From Chloracidobacterium sp. (GTDB lineage Bacteria; Acidobacteriota; Blastocatellia; Pyrinomonadales; Pyrinomonadaceae): a stretch of DNA of 40,964 nt. Made by a program: the position numbers and the translations under genes. Within the stretch, counting starts at the first letter, position 1, and the number at the start of each line of letters is the position of its first letter. Positions 31,970-39,608 of the stretch are shown here, piece after piece. The stretch covers positions 1-40,964 of the forward strand of contig JANYIL010000214.1 of NCBI GenBank assembly GCA_025362075.1, given 5' to 3'. The notes beneath the pieces were generated by a model that was given only the letters and a program-made list of their open reading frames with translations, was not told the origin of the DNA and made no database searches.

Positions 31970-33175
31970 ATGAAATTGAGGTCGAGTGAGCCATTTTGGC
32001 TGGTAAAAAATGGCTTGATCGACTCGTATCCGTCGCTCGACCGCGATATTGAAACGGACATTCTCGTTGTCGGCAGCGGCATTACGGGGAGCTTGATCGC
32101 CCATCAATGCGTTGCCGAAGGTTATAACACGACGCTCGTCGACCGGCGTGAGATTGCGCATGGCAGCTCGTCGGCCACGACTTCGATGCTTCAGTATGAG
32201 ATCGATACCTCTTTGTACGAGTTAACTGAAATGATCGGTGAAAGGGGCGCGCTGGCAAGCTACCGTGCGTGTTTTGATGCGATCGACGATCTGGGGAAAA
32301 TTTCGCGTGAGATCCGCTCAAAGTGTGGGTATAAGAAAAAGAATTCTCTTTATTTTGCCGCGTTAAAGAAAGATGTTGTGAGATTGCGAAAGGAGTTTGA
32401 CGCCCGCGAGAAACACGGATTTCCCGTAATCTGGCTTGACCCTAACGAAATCGAAGAGCAGTTTTCGTTGACAGGAACATTTGGCGGTATTTTGTCCAGT
32501 CAGGGCGGCAGCATCGACGCGTTTTGCTTCGTGCATGAGATCCTTAAATTCAATCAAAAACGGGGTCTGGCGATCTATGACAAAACGAATTTGGTCAAAT
32601 CCGAGCATAATCGGGCAGGAGCGCGTTTCACGACCGAATATGGCAACCTTATCAAAGCTCGAAAGGTAGTTTACTGCACGGGTTTCGAGAGCACCGAAAT
32701 GATAAGGGACAAGTTTGTCGACCTGCTCTCGACATACGCGATTGTCGGCGAGGTGTCCGAGGACGACCATTCATATCTGAGCCAAACCGTCTTTTGGAAT
32801 ACGGCAAAACCCTACGATTACTTCAGAACGACTGACGATAACCGCATCCTGATCGGCGGCGAGGATGAGGATTTTGTCGACACGCAAAAACGCGATTCGC
32901 TCATTGGCGAAAAGTCGGTGAGGCTCGAAAAGAAACTTAAACGGCTGATGCCGACCTTGAAATTTAGAACGGATTTTGCTTGGGCCGGGACATTCGGCGA
33001 GACAAAGGACGGCTTACCCTACATCGGTGAACATCCTAATTTCCCATCCGCATATTTCGTTCTTGGTTTCGGTGGTAACGGGATTACGTTTTCGGTGGTT
33101 GGTATGGAAATGGTCTCGGCCATGCTAAAAGGTGAAAAGCATCCGCTCGATGAATACTTTCGGTTTAGACGGTAA
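31970..33175 (+). CDS. FAD-dependent oxidoreductase (DAO/DadA-like)
   Basis: A 401-residue flavoprotein of the D-amino-acid oxidase superfamily. The FAD motif is ILVVGSGITGSLIAHQC (about residues 31-47), followed by VDRREIAHGSSSATTSMLQYE. The C-terminal KDGLPYIGEHPNFPSAYFVL and GFGGNGITFS match the FAD-binding end of DAO proteins. The natural substrate is probably an amine or amino acid, but this is not shown. It is divergent from nbaC with an 84-base gap, and convergent with the DUF1697 gene; a perfect AAAGGCGCCTTT palindrome lies at 33207-33218 in the convergent gap. Confidence 0.88.
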   Translation: MKLRSSEPFWLVKNGLIDSYPSLDRDIETDILVVGSGITGSLIAHQCVAEGYNTTLVDRREIAHGSSSATTSMLQYEIDTSLYELTEMIGERGALASYRACFDAIDDLGKISREIRSKCGYKKKNSLYFAALKKDVVRLRKEFDAREKHGFPVIWLDPNEIEEQFSLTGTFGGILSSQGGSIDAFCFVHEILKFNQKRGLAIYDKTNLVKSEHNRAGARFTTEYGNLIKARKVVYCTGFESTEMIRDKFVDLLSTYAIVGEVSEDDHSYLSQTVFWNTAKPYDYFRTTDDNRILIGGEDEDFVDTQKRDSLIGEKSVRLEKKLKRLMPTLKFRTDFAWAGTFGETKDGLPYIGEHPNFPSAYFVLGFGGNGITFSVVGMEMVSAMLKGEKHPLDEYFRFRR

Positions 33176-33248
33176 TAAAGTAAGGATATTTGGGAGAAAA
33201 TGTCTGAAAGGCGCCTTTTCCTGTTTTTCGAATTAACTTTTCATTAAG

Positions 33249-33914
33249 TTACGGCCAGTCGTTCACAATCTCTGTATCACGTTCGGCGTTCTCAATCGAT
33301 CCGGCCTTTATGTCATCCTGTAAGCTCGCCCGTTTTATTTTTTCCTTTCGGACTGCATTGACGTGCCCGCGTTCCCCTCTTGATCCCATCTCAGCGATCA
33401 TACTAACAGTCCGCCAATTCCGTCCCGTTGCAGCGACTTTTAGCTTTTTGTCGATAAAACCTTTGCCGACCGCGCTATCCGTAATATGGATCTTGAGCAG
33501 ACAAGCCACGTGGCGACCCAAGATCGCGAATATCTCATTTTCGTTGCCCTGCGCGAGTAGTAAAGCCTCCTGCTCATCGGTCAGTTTATCGTTCAGGAAA
33601 AAAACATGGACATCCTTAGGGCTTTCAAACTGCCCCTCAAAAGGGTTCCACGCGACGATCTCTTCGATCTCGGCCATCGTTCGAACCATTACGGAGATAT
33701 CAAAGCCAAACTCTTTCTGAATGGCGTCGTGTATCTTCTTCGCGAGCTTTCCGTCATCGGTTTTGGCCGTTTCAAAGATCAAATTCCCGCTGTTGATATA
33801 ACTTTTTACATCCTTAAATCCAAGCGACTCAAATGTCGCACGGAGCGTTTCCATCTTGATCATGTTCTTTCCCGTGACATTAATGCCGCGGAGCAGGGCG
33901 ACGTATTTTGGCAT
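33249..33914 (-). CDS. DUF1697 domain-containing protein
   Basis: A 221-residue protein from the ATG at 33914, which gives the family start MPKYVALLRGINVTGKNMIKM. The segment ESLGFKDVKSYINSGNLIFET is the DUF1697 signature. The function of this family is unknown. The C-terminal 50 residues are basic and unlike the core. It follows the alcohol dehydrogenase stop by 2 bases, so the two are coupled. Confidence 0.92.
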   Translation of the reverse strand: MPKYVALLRGINVTGKNMIKMETLRATFESLGFKDVKSYINSGNLIFETAKTDDGKLAKKIHDAIQKEFGFDISVMVRTMAEIEEIVAWNPFEGQFESPKDVHVFFLNDKLTDEQEALLLAQGNENEIFAILGRHVACLLKIHITDSAVGKGFIDKKLKVAATGRNWRTVSMIAEMGSRGERGHVNAVRKEKIKRASLQDDIKAGSIENAERDTEIVNDWP

Positions 33915-33916
33915 AT

Positions 33917-34960
33917 TTAAAACGATTTCAGATCGATCACAAAGCGATAGCGAACGTCCGATTTGATGGTTCGCTCGTACGCCTCGGGGACGCGTTCCAT
34001 TGGGATCACCTCGACGTCGGACGTGATGTTGTGGGCGGCACAATAGTCTAGCATTTCCTGCGTCTCCTTGATGCCGCCGATGCTCGAACCGACGAGCGAA
34101 CGGTTGTTTGAGAGCAGCGAAAACGGTCTGAATGACGGCGGATCGGACGGCAGGCCGACCATTACCATCACGCCATTGATCGCCAGCAAACTGAGATAAA
34201 TATTCAGGTCATGGTCAGCCGAGACTGCGTCAACGATCAGGTCATAAGTGCCTTTTAGCGGCGTGAGATGTGCCGGATCGGTCGTCAAGACGAAATGATG
34301 GGCACCGAGCTTTAGGGCGTCTTCCTTTTTCGATGGAGACGTGCTGAAAACGGTAACCTCCGCTCCCATCGAAACCGCGAGTTTTACGCCCATGTGACCG
34401 AGCCCTCCGAGGCCAACGACGCCGACCTTTTGCCCGGGACGGGCATTAAAACGCTTGAGCGGCGAATACGTCGTGATGCCCGCGCACAGCAGCGGTGCGA
34501 CCGCCGCAAGGTTTTGATCAGCCGCGATCTTGAGGGCATAGGCCTCGTCAACCACGTAATGTTTTGAGTAACCGCCGTAAGTCGGAGTCGTTTTGTCCAT
34601 CTCCTTGCCGTTATAGGTGGCCGAGCAGTGGACCTTGCAAAACTGCTCGCAATCCGCCGTACAGCTCGAGCACGTCCGGCATGAATCAACAAAGCATCCG
34701 ATGCCGGCGATGTCGCCGACGGCAAATTTCGTCACATCGCCGCCGACCTGAGCGACGCGGCCGACGATCTCGTGTCCGGGCACCATCGGATAGGTCGAAT
34801 TACCCCATTCCCCGCGGGCCTGATGTATGTCCGAATGGCAGATGCCGCAAAAAAGTATCTCGATCAAAATGTCGGCCCGGCCAACCTCGCGGCGCTCAAA
34901 ATTAAGCACTTCGAACTCGGCTTCCGGCCCACTGACTGCGTATCCTGTGGTTTGTATCAT
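33917..34960 (-). CDS. Zinc-dependent NAD(P) alcohol dehydrogenase (CAD/YahK-like)
   Basis: A 347-residue medium-chain dehydrogenase, which interconverts aldehydes and alcohols. Catalytic zinc residues lie in FCGICHSDIHQARGEWG and PGHEIVGRV. The structural zinc cysteines lie in the block GCFVDSCRTCSSCTADCEQF. The dinucleotide motif is GLGGLGHMGVKLA, and the NADP-type STSPSKK follows. These match the cinnamyl-alcohol/YahK subgroup. It lies 15 bases after the GNAT gene in the run nbaF-GNAT-ADH-DUF1697. A role in aldehyde handling in the aminomuconate branch is possible but unproven. Confidence 0.94.
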   Translation of the reverse strand: MIQTTGYAVSGPEAEFEVLNFERREVGRADILIEILFCGICHSDIHQARGEWGNSTYPMVPGHEIVGRVAQVGGDVTKFAVGDIAGIGCFVDSCRTCSSCTADCEQFCKVHCSATYNGKEMDKTTPTYGGYSKHYVVDEAYALKIAADQNLAAVAPLLCAGITTYSPLKRFNARPGQKVGVVGLGGLGHMGVKLAVSMGAEVTVFSTSPSKKEDALKLGAHHFVLTTDPAHLTPLKGTYDLIVDAVSADHDLNIYLSLLAINGVMVMVGLPSDPPSFRPFSLLSNNRSLVGSSIGGIKETQEMLDYCAAHNITSDVEVIPMERVPEAYERTIKSDVRYRFVIDLKSF

Positions 34961-34975
34961 AATTGCTCCTTTTCA

Positions 34976-35512
34976 CTAAATCATTTTGGTCATCCTGACG
35001 CATTCGACCGACAGATCATTCCCGACCGGCACCGTTACGGATTCGTCACCTGAATAACCGCAAGCCGCGTACAGCAGAACTCCCGGCAGAGTCGCCATCA
35101 TTTCGGCCGAGCTAAACCCGCTCGCCCTGATCTCCGCTTCACATGCGGCCAAAATAGCCCTTCCGATGCCTTGTCTGGCGGCGTCCGGGTGAACAAAAAA
35201 TGCCCTTATTTTTGCCGTATCGGTTACCGGGTCAAGTAAGGCCGAATCGCGATTGCTTTCGTAAACACTTGCTCCGTAGAGGGTTCGCCGCTTGCTCCAG
35301 CCTCCGCATCCGACGATTCTTTTGTTGATCTGGGCAACAAAATAGGTGTCGTCCGCGATCAATTCAGTGTCAACCCCGAAAACCGACCCGATCGAAAGCT
35401 CGATCTTTTCGTCCGAATAATAGCCTTTTCCATGACCGCGCACCGATTCAGCGATCAGCGCGGAGATATCCGAAATATCGCTTGCGTCCGCTTTTCGAAT
35501 CTCAAATGTCAT
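34976..35512 (-). CDS. GNAT-family N-acetyltransferase
   Basis: A 178-residue acetyltransferase. The acetyl-CoA loop is VHPDAARQGIGRAILAACE (about residues 112-130), preceded by the beta-4 strand AKIRAFFV. YFVAQINKRIVGCGGW is the typical beta-2/3 hairpin. The ATG immediately follows the nbaF stop codon (TGA then ATG), showing tight coupling. The substrate is unknown. Confidence 0.92.
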   Translation of the reverse strand: MTFEIRKADASDISDISALIAESVRGHGKGYYSDEKIELSIGSVFGVDTELIADDTYFVAQINKRIVGCGGWSKRRTLYGASVYESNRDSALLDPVTDTAKIRAFFVHPDAARQGIGRAILAACEAEIRASGFSSAEMMATLPGVLLYAACGYSGDESVTVPVGNDLSVECVRMTKMI

Positions 35513-35935
35513 TCAATCAATCGTCGCTATCACCTTCAATTCGATCGCGATCGGCGTCGGCAGCGCGTTGACCTCGACGGTCGTCCGGCACGGCCGGTTA
35601 TCAGCAAAATATTCGGCGTAAATACGATTATATACCGCAAAATCATCTTTCATATTGGTCAGGAAAACCGTCAGGTCGACGATGTTTTCCCACGACGAGC
35701 CGGCGTCCTCAACGATGAACCGGACGTTCCGAAACACCGACCGGCATTGCATTTCGATGTCGTATGACACGATCTCGCCAGCGGAGTTAAGCGCGACACC
35801 GGGTATTTGCTTCGTTCCCCGCTCACGCGGCCCGACGCCGGAAAGGAACAGCAGATTTCCGACCCGGCGGGCATGAGGATACAATCCGACCGGTTCGGGA
35901 GCCTTCGACGAGTTTATGATCGTATCGTCAGTCAT
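35513..35935 (-). CDS. nbaF: RidA-family 2-aminomuconate deaminase
   Basis: A 140-residue RidA/YjgF-fold protein. The segment YPHARRVGNLLFLSGVGPRE (about residues 19-38) and the longer-than-usual C-terminal part FADNRPCRTTVEVNALPTPI match the aminomuconate deaminase subgroup rather than general RidA. That enzyme converts 2-aminomuconate to 4-oxalocrotonate in the nitrobenzoate/tryptophan degradation pathway. The conserved Arg (RTTVEV) is present. It leads the run nbaF-GNAT-ADH-DUF1697. The presence of other kynurenine genes nearby supports the specific call; without them RidA would be the safe name. Confidence 0.87.
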   Translation of the reverse strand: MTDDTIINSSKAPEPVGLYPHARRVGNLLFLSGVGPRERGTKQIPGVALNSAGEIVSYDIEMQCRSVFRNVRFIVEDAGSSWENIVDLTVFLTNMKDDFAVYNRIYAEYFADNRPCRTTVEVNALPTPIAIELKVIATID

Positions 35936-35955
35936 TATGTCTCAAATACGATGTC

Positions 35956-35982
35956 GGGAACGGGAATATTTCCGACGTTCCC
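35956..35982. other. Hairpin/inverted repeat between nbaF and msrA
   Basis: GGGAACG (35956-35962) faces CGTTCCC (35976-35982), with an inner GGAA/TTCC pair. It lies 21 bases upstream of the nbaF ATG in the divergent gap. It could be an operator for nbaF or simply a hairpin. Confidence 0.4.
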
Positions 35983-36086
35983 AAGCATCTTAAAGTTAGG
36001 TCGGAGCGTCTTTATGCTTTAATGAGTATATTAAAGATTGAATCCGATATGAAGCGAAAGCGCGAATTCAATAGCAGAGAGGATTT

Positions 36087-36758
36087 ATGACAACTTATCT
36101 TTTGCAATTTATTTCATTCGTATTGATGAGTACGTCGATAGCGTGCAACGTGGTTAGGTCTTCGCCCCAGATCGTTGTGCCGGACACGCCGACGCTGGCG
36201 GAATCCCCAGCCTCGAACACAAGTGGCCTACAGACTGCGGTTTTCGCGGGCGGCTGTTTCTGGGGCCTCGAAGCCGTATTTGAACACGTCAAAGGCGTAA
36301 CCGATGTGAAATCCGGCTACTCCGGCGGCGAGGCGAAAACCGCAAATTATGATCTGGTGAGCGAGGGCAACACCGGTCACGCCGAGTCGGTCAAGATAAC
36401 GTATGACCCAGCCAAGGTCACTTACATGCAGCTTTTGACCGTTTTCTTTTCAGTTGCCCATGACCCCACCGAACTCAACCGGCAGGGCCCCGACACCGGT
36501 ACGCAATACCGGTCGGTGATCTTTTACACTAACGACGAGCAAAAAACCATGGCGGCCGCGTACATGGAAACGATGGAGAAATCAAAAACGTTTTCAAAGC
36601 CGGTCGTGACCCAGGTCGTGCCCCTCAAGGCATTTTATGATGCTGAGGCATATCATCAGGATTATCTTGCCCATCATCCGAACCAGCCTTATATCGTCGT
36701 CAACGACGCTCCAAAGGTTGCGGACCTGAAGACTAGATTTCCGGATTTGTACAAGTAA
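36087..36758 (+). CDS. msrA: Exported peptide-methionine (S)-S-oxide reductase
   Basis: MsrA reduces methionine-S-sulfoxide in proteins. The 223-residue protein has the catalytic GGCFWG (Cys57), GYSGGEAKTANYDLVSEGNT and GHAESVKITYDP, then DPTELNRQGPDTGTQYRS. An N-terminal hydrophobic segment ends in STSIAC (Cys20), followed by a Pro/Ser-rich spacer to residue 48, so the enzyme is exported and perhaps lipid-anchored; the lipobox is imperfect (Ser at -3). AGAGAGG precedes the ATG. It is divergent from nbaF. Confidence 0.95.
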   Translation: MTTYLLQFISFVLMSTSIACNVVRSSPQIVVPDTPTLAESPASNTSGLQTAVFAGGCFWGLEAVFEHVKGVTDVKSGYSGGEAKTANYDLVSEGNTGHAESVKITYDPAKVTYMQLLTVFFSVAHDPTELNRQGPDTGTQYRSVIFYTNDEQKTMAAAYMETMEKSKTFSKPVVTQVVPLKAFYDAEAYHQDYLAHHPNQPYIVVNDAPKVADLKTRFPDLYK

Positions 36759-36763
36759 GTCAG

Positions 36764-36921
36764 AACCGCCTGTGTAAGCGGGCGGCAAATACGTCGTAAA
36801 AGAATTGACCGCAGATAAACGCAGATGACGCAGATATAGAAATTGCTCTATCTGCGTCATCTGCATTTATCTGCGGCTAAATTCTGTCTAAGGTCCATTC
36901 CGCCCGCTTACGCAGGCGGTT
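36764..36921. repeat. Nested double inverted repeat
   Basis: Outer arms at 36764-36785 and 36900-36921 are inverted copies with one mismatch in 22 (the REP-like family, core AACCGCCTG). Inner arms at 36809-36836 and 36849-36876 belong to a second family (CCGCAGATAAACGCAGATGA start) with one mismatch in 28. The whole block fills the msrA-pepT convergent gap. Confidence 0.93.
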
Positions 36922-36926
36922 GCCGA

Positions 36927-38240
36927 CTATTTTTTCTCCGCCCAGATCTGCACCAGATTTACGAGCGTATCCGTGGTTTTTTCCAACCCCTTTCGCGAAT
37001 TAAACTCGAGCTTGCCGTGAAAATTATGACCGCCGGTAAATAGGTTCGGCGTTGGAAGGCCGCGGGCAGTGAGGTTCGAGCCGTCCGTGCCGCCGCGGAT
37101 CGGACGCAGTTCGGATGGAACGCCGGCTCGTTTGGCGGCCTCAATCGCGTAGTCCGTTAGCTGCGGGTAATTCTTGAGTACCTCTTTCATGTTCAGATAG
37201 CCGAGCTTGGATTCGTAATCGATCTTTACAGTCGGATATTTTTTCTGCGTTTTGGCGACTATGCTCTTTAGCAAAGTTTCCTTTGCCGCAACGCCGCTCA
37301 GGTCAAAATCGCGGATGAGTATCTTGATCGTAGTTGTCTCTTCCGACATCGCCGAAGAATATGGATGGACAAATCCAACGCGGCCCTCTGTATTTTCAGG
37401 ACGGAATTTGGCCTCATTCGGAAACGTCGCCAGAAAATTGCCCGCAGCGTACATCGAATTTATCATGATGCCCTTCGCCGTTCCAGGATGCGTATTCTTG
37501 CCATGAAACGTAACGGTCGCCGTCCGGGCTGACCATGTCTCATTCGAAATATCGCCCAGCTGCTCGCCATCGACAGTGTAGGCAAACTTTGCTCCCCATG
37601 CCTCGATCTCAAATTTATCAATGCCGCCGCCAACCTCTTCGTCGGGCGTGAACGCGACAGCAATGTTGCCGTGCTTGATCTGCGGATTTTGACTGAGCGT
37701 ATCGATCATCGTCATGATCTCCGCACAGCCCGATTTATCATCCGACCCGAGCAGCGTCGTGCCGTCCGCCGTGATGATGTCGTCGCCGATCAGATTTTTG
37801 AGATCCGGATTTTTCGCGGCGGTGATGATCTGCGATTTATCGTTCGGCAAAACAATGTCGCCGCCCTGATAATTTTTGACGATATTGACGTTAACCTCTC
37901 GACCCGAAACCGACGGCGACGTGTCCATATGAGCCATAAATCCAACCGTCGGAACCTTAAAATTGTCCGCCAAATTCCCCGGCACCATGCCGTAAACAAT
38001 GCCGAATTCGCTCACGCGAACATTTTTGACGCCGAGATCCTTCAGCTCTTTTTCCAGCAATCGAGCCAGATCAAACTGCTTCTTCGTCGACGGCGGAGCA
38101 GGCTGATCCTCAGCCGACTGCGTGTCGATCTTGACGTAACGCAAAAAGCGGCTCATGGCCGTTTCAGTCGGCGGTTTGATCTGCGCCGAAAGAGAGGAAA
38201 ACAAAATCAGTGTAAACAAAAAGGTAAATAGTATTTTCAT
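36927..38240 (-). CDS. pepT: Exported peptidase T (tripeptide aminopeptidase, M20B)
   Basis: A 437-residue zinc peptidase that removes the N-terminal residue of tripeptides. The metal and catalytic motifs are GFMAHMDTSPS (His104, Asp106), LLGSDDKSGCAEI, and AFTPDEEVGGGIDKF with the Glu pair; YTVDGEQLG and the late RGGTDGSNLTARGLPTPNLF are PepT-specific. Unlike the cytoplasmic enteric enzyme, it starts with a signal peptide (LFTFLFTLILFSSLSAQ), so it should act in the periplasm. It converges on msrA. A promoter lies about 165 bases upstream. Confidence 0.94.
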   Translation of the reverse strand: MKILFTFLFTLILFSSLSAQIKPPTETAMSRFLRYVKIDTQSAEDQPAPPSTKKQFDLARLLEKELKDLGVKNVRVSEFGIVYGMVPGNLADNFKVPTVGFMAHMDTSPSVSGREVNVNIVKNYQGGDIVLPNDKSQIITAAKNPDLKNLIGDDIITADGTTLLGSDDKSGCAEIMTMIDTLSQNPQIKHGNIAVAFTPDEEVGGGIDKFEIEAWGAKFAYTVDGEQLGDISNETWSARTATVTFHGKNTHPGTAKGIMINSMYAAGNFLATFPNEAKFRPENTEGRVGFVHPYSSAMSEETTTIKILIRDFDLSGVAAKETLLKSIVAKTQKKYPTVKIDYESKLGYLNMKEVLKNYPQLTDYAIEAAKRAGVPSELRPIRGGTDGSNLTARGLPTPNLFTGGHNFHGKLEFNSRKGLEKTTDTLVNLVQIWAEKK

Positions 38241-38555
38241 AGAATTAACTCTAGCAGCGTGCCTTCGTCGCTAACGGCAACAAACCTATAAAGCCTGGGG
38301 TGCAATGAGCAAAGCGAATGGAACCCCAGGAAATGACCAAACCCACAACCCATAACCGAAGGCGACGAACCTCAATCCCGACAATATCGCTCATCGATGT
38401 CAACATTATACTTTCTTCAGAGACCACTGACACGGCCAGCACCAGCCGATTTGTAAATCTCCGCAAGGGGAAAACTATCAGGTGAAAACTGCGGCGTTTT
38501 CATAAAATTATTTCACCACCGAGTCACAGAAAGCTCAGAGCAAGGAATCTAAATA
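38241..38555. other. Intergenic region upstream of pepT
   Basis: 315 bases without a gene. It holds the promoter candidate at 38405-38433, a leader with an 8-base hairpin (CCTGGGGT at 38294-38301 with ACCCCAGG at 38323-38330), and part of an ACCACAGAG-family repeat (38511-38545). A 71-codon minus-strand frame (38251-38466) is repeat-derived and unlikely to be real. Confidence 0.6.
38405..38433 (-). promoter_or_regulatory. Candidate promoter of pepT
   Basis: GTGTCA (38433-38428) and a perfect TATAAT (38410-38405) are separated by 17 bases on the minus strand. The leader would be about 158 bases and contains the CCTGGGGT/ACCCCAGG hairpin. Confidence 0.5.
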
Positions 38556-39569
38556 CTATCTTAGTTCCTCAGTGGTGAGTAATCTTTTAACCAAATCGAC
38601 ATACAGCCCCACCGCCGTTTCGAGATCTTTCTTCAGCACAAATTCGTCCTTAGTATGTGCTACAAGTATCGATCCCGGACCGAGCAGGAGCGGCCGGCCC
38701 CAGTTGCCGAGGTGCGGGATGTCGGTGGTAAACCTGACGACCTTTTGCTTGAAGCCGTCTATCGCCAGCATCTTGACCGGCAGACTGTAGGATATGACTT
38801 CGAGTTCGCCGCGGTCGCGGATCAGGCTCTCAAGCGCGTGGTGGATCGGCTCGTCGGGCGTTGTCAGACGGATCAGAATGCCGGCCTCGGCGTTCGGCGG
38901 AATTACATTAAGAGCGATGCCGCCGCCGAGCGTTGCGATGTTGCACGTCGTCTCGCCAAAAAAATCGTCATTTGGAAACTTGGTGTGCCGAATATCTTCG
39001 AGAATATCGAGCAGCTTCTCGATCGCCGAGTCGCCCTGCTCCGGGTACGCCGAATGGGCTGCCTTTCCCTTCGTTTTGATCTTCGCCCGGAAAGCTCCTT
39101 TCGAACCGATCGCCAGATCATTGTCCGTCGGCTCACCATTGATCAGGTATTCGCATTTCGCGGCGATCGGGTGACCGTTCGCGACCTTAGCTCCGGTCGA
39201 AGCCCGCTCCTCCTCGACCGTGTAGAGCAGACCGATGTCCTCAATTCCCTCTTGTCTTAATTTTTCAGCCGCGACGATCTGAGCCGCGATTATCCCTTTG
39301 GCGTCGCACGATCCGCGTCCGTAGATCTTCTCATCGTCTTCGGTCGGCTCAATAAACGGCGGCACCGTGTCCATATGCGTCGACAGCCAAACTCGCGGCG
39401 TGTCGTTCAGATACGCGATGACATTGTTCTGATTCTCCGAAACCTTTTGAAGTTCCACCGTCCAGCCAAGCGATTCAAGGTAGTCGCGCAGATAAAACCC
39501 GACCACTTCCTCTTCGGCGGAAACCGAAGGGATGCTCATGAGAGATTTTGTTAGTTCCAATAGATCCAT
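38556..39569 (-). CDS. M20-family deacylase (ArgE/DapE/LysK-like)
   Basis: A 337-residue cytoplasmic zinc hydrolase from the ATG at 39569; an upstream extension reads through a repeat and is rejected. Motifs: STHMDTVPPFI (His65, Asp67), GRGSCDAKG (Asp89), TVEEERASTGA (Glu pair near 119-120), GSKGAFRAKIKTKGKAAHSA and a late histidine in VAHTKDEFV. These fit acetylornithine or succinyl-diaminopimelate deacylases, or LysK-type enzymes. The neighbouring lysC (40-base gap) favours a role in aspartate-family or lysine/arginine synthesis, but the substrate cannot be decided here. Confidence 0.88.
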   Translation of the reverse strand: MDLLELTKSLMSIPSVSAEEEVVGFYLRDYLESLGWTVELQKVSENQNNVIAYLNDTPRVWLSTHMDTVPPFIEPTEDDEKIYGRGSCDAKGIIAAQIVAAEKLRQEGIEDIGLLYTVEEERASTGAKVANGHPIAAKCEYLINGEPTDNDLAIGSKGAFRAKIKTKGKAAHSAYPEQGDSAIEKLLDILEDIRHTKFPNDDFFGETTCNIATLGGGIALNVIPPNAEAGILIRLTTPDEPIHHALESLIRDRGELEVISYSLPVKMLAIDGFKQKVVRFTTDIPHLGNWGRPLLLGPGSILVAHTKDEFVLKKDLETAVGLYVDLVKRLLTTEELR

Positions 39570-39574
39570 AGGAA

Positions 39575-39606
39575 TTTCACCACAGAGGCACAGAGAGCAC
39601 AAAGGA
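39575..39606. repeat. Single ACCACAGAGGCACAGAG repeat copy
   Basis: TTTCACCACAGAGGCACAGA and the following bases match the arms at 23724-23847. It fills the lysC to M20-deacylase gap and comes within 3 bases of the lysC stop. Confidence 0.7.
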
Positions 39607-39608
39607 AA

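Noticed and set aside
33207-33251. Palindromes between the FAD oxidoreductase and DUF1697 gene as a two-way terminator
   Set aside because: The stems are short (AAAGGCGCCTTT, TAACTT/AAGTTA) and the T-tracts are weak, so it is not listed as a terminator.
38291-38310. Similarity of AAGCCTGGGGTGC to cloning-vector lac sequence
   Set aside because: The match is short, sits in a palindrome and is surrounded by genomic sequence, so contamination is unlikely.
38251-38466. 71-codon minus-strand frame upstream of pepT
   Set aside because: It spans a palindromic leader sequence and the pepT promoter candidate, without a ribosome site.
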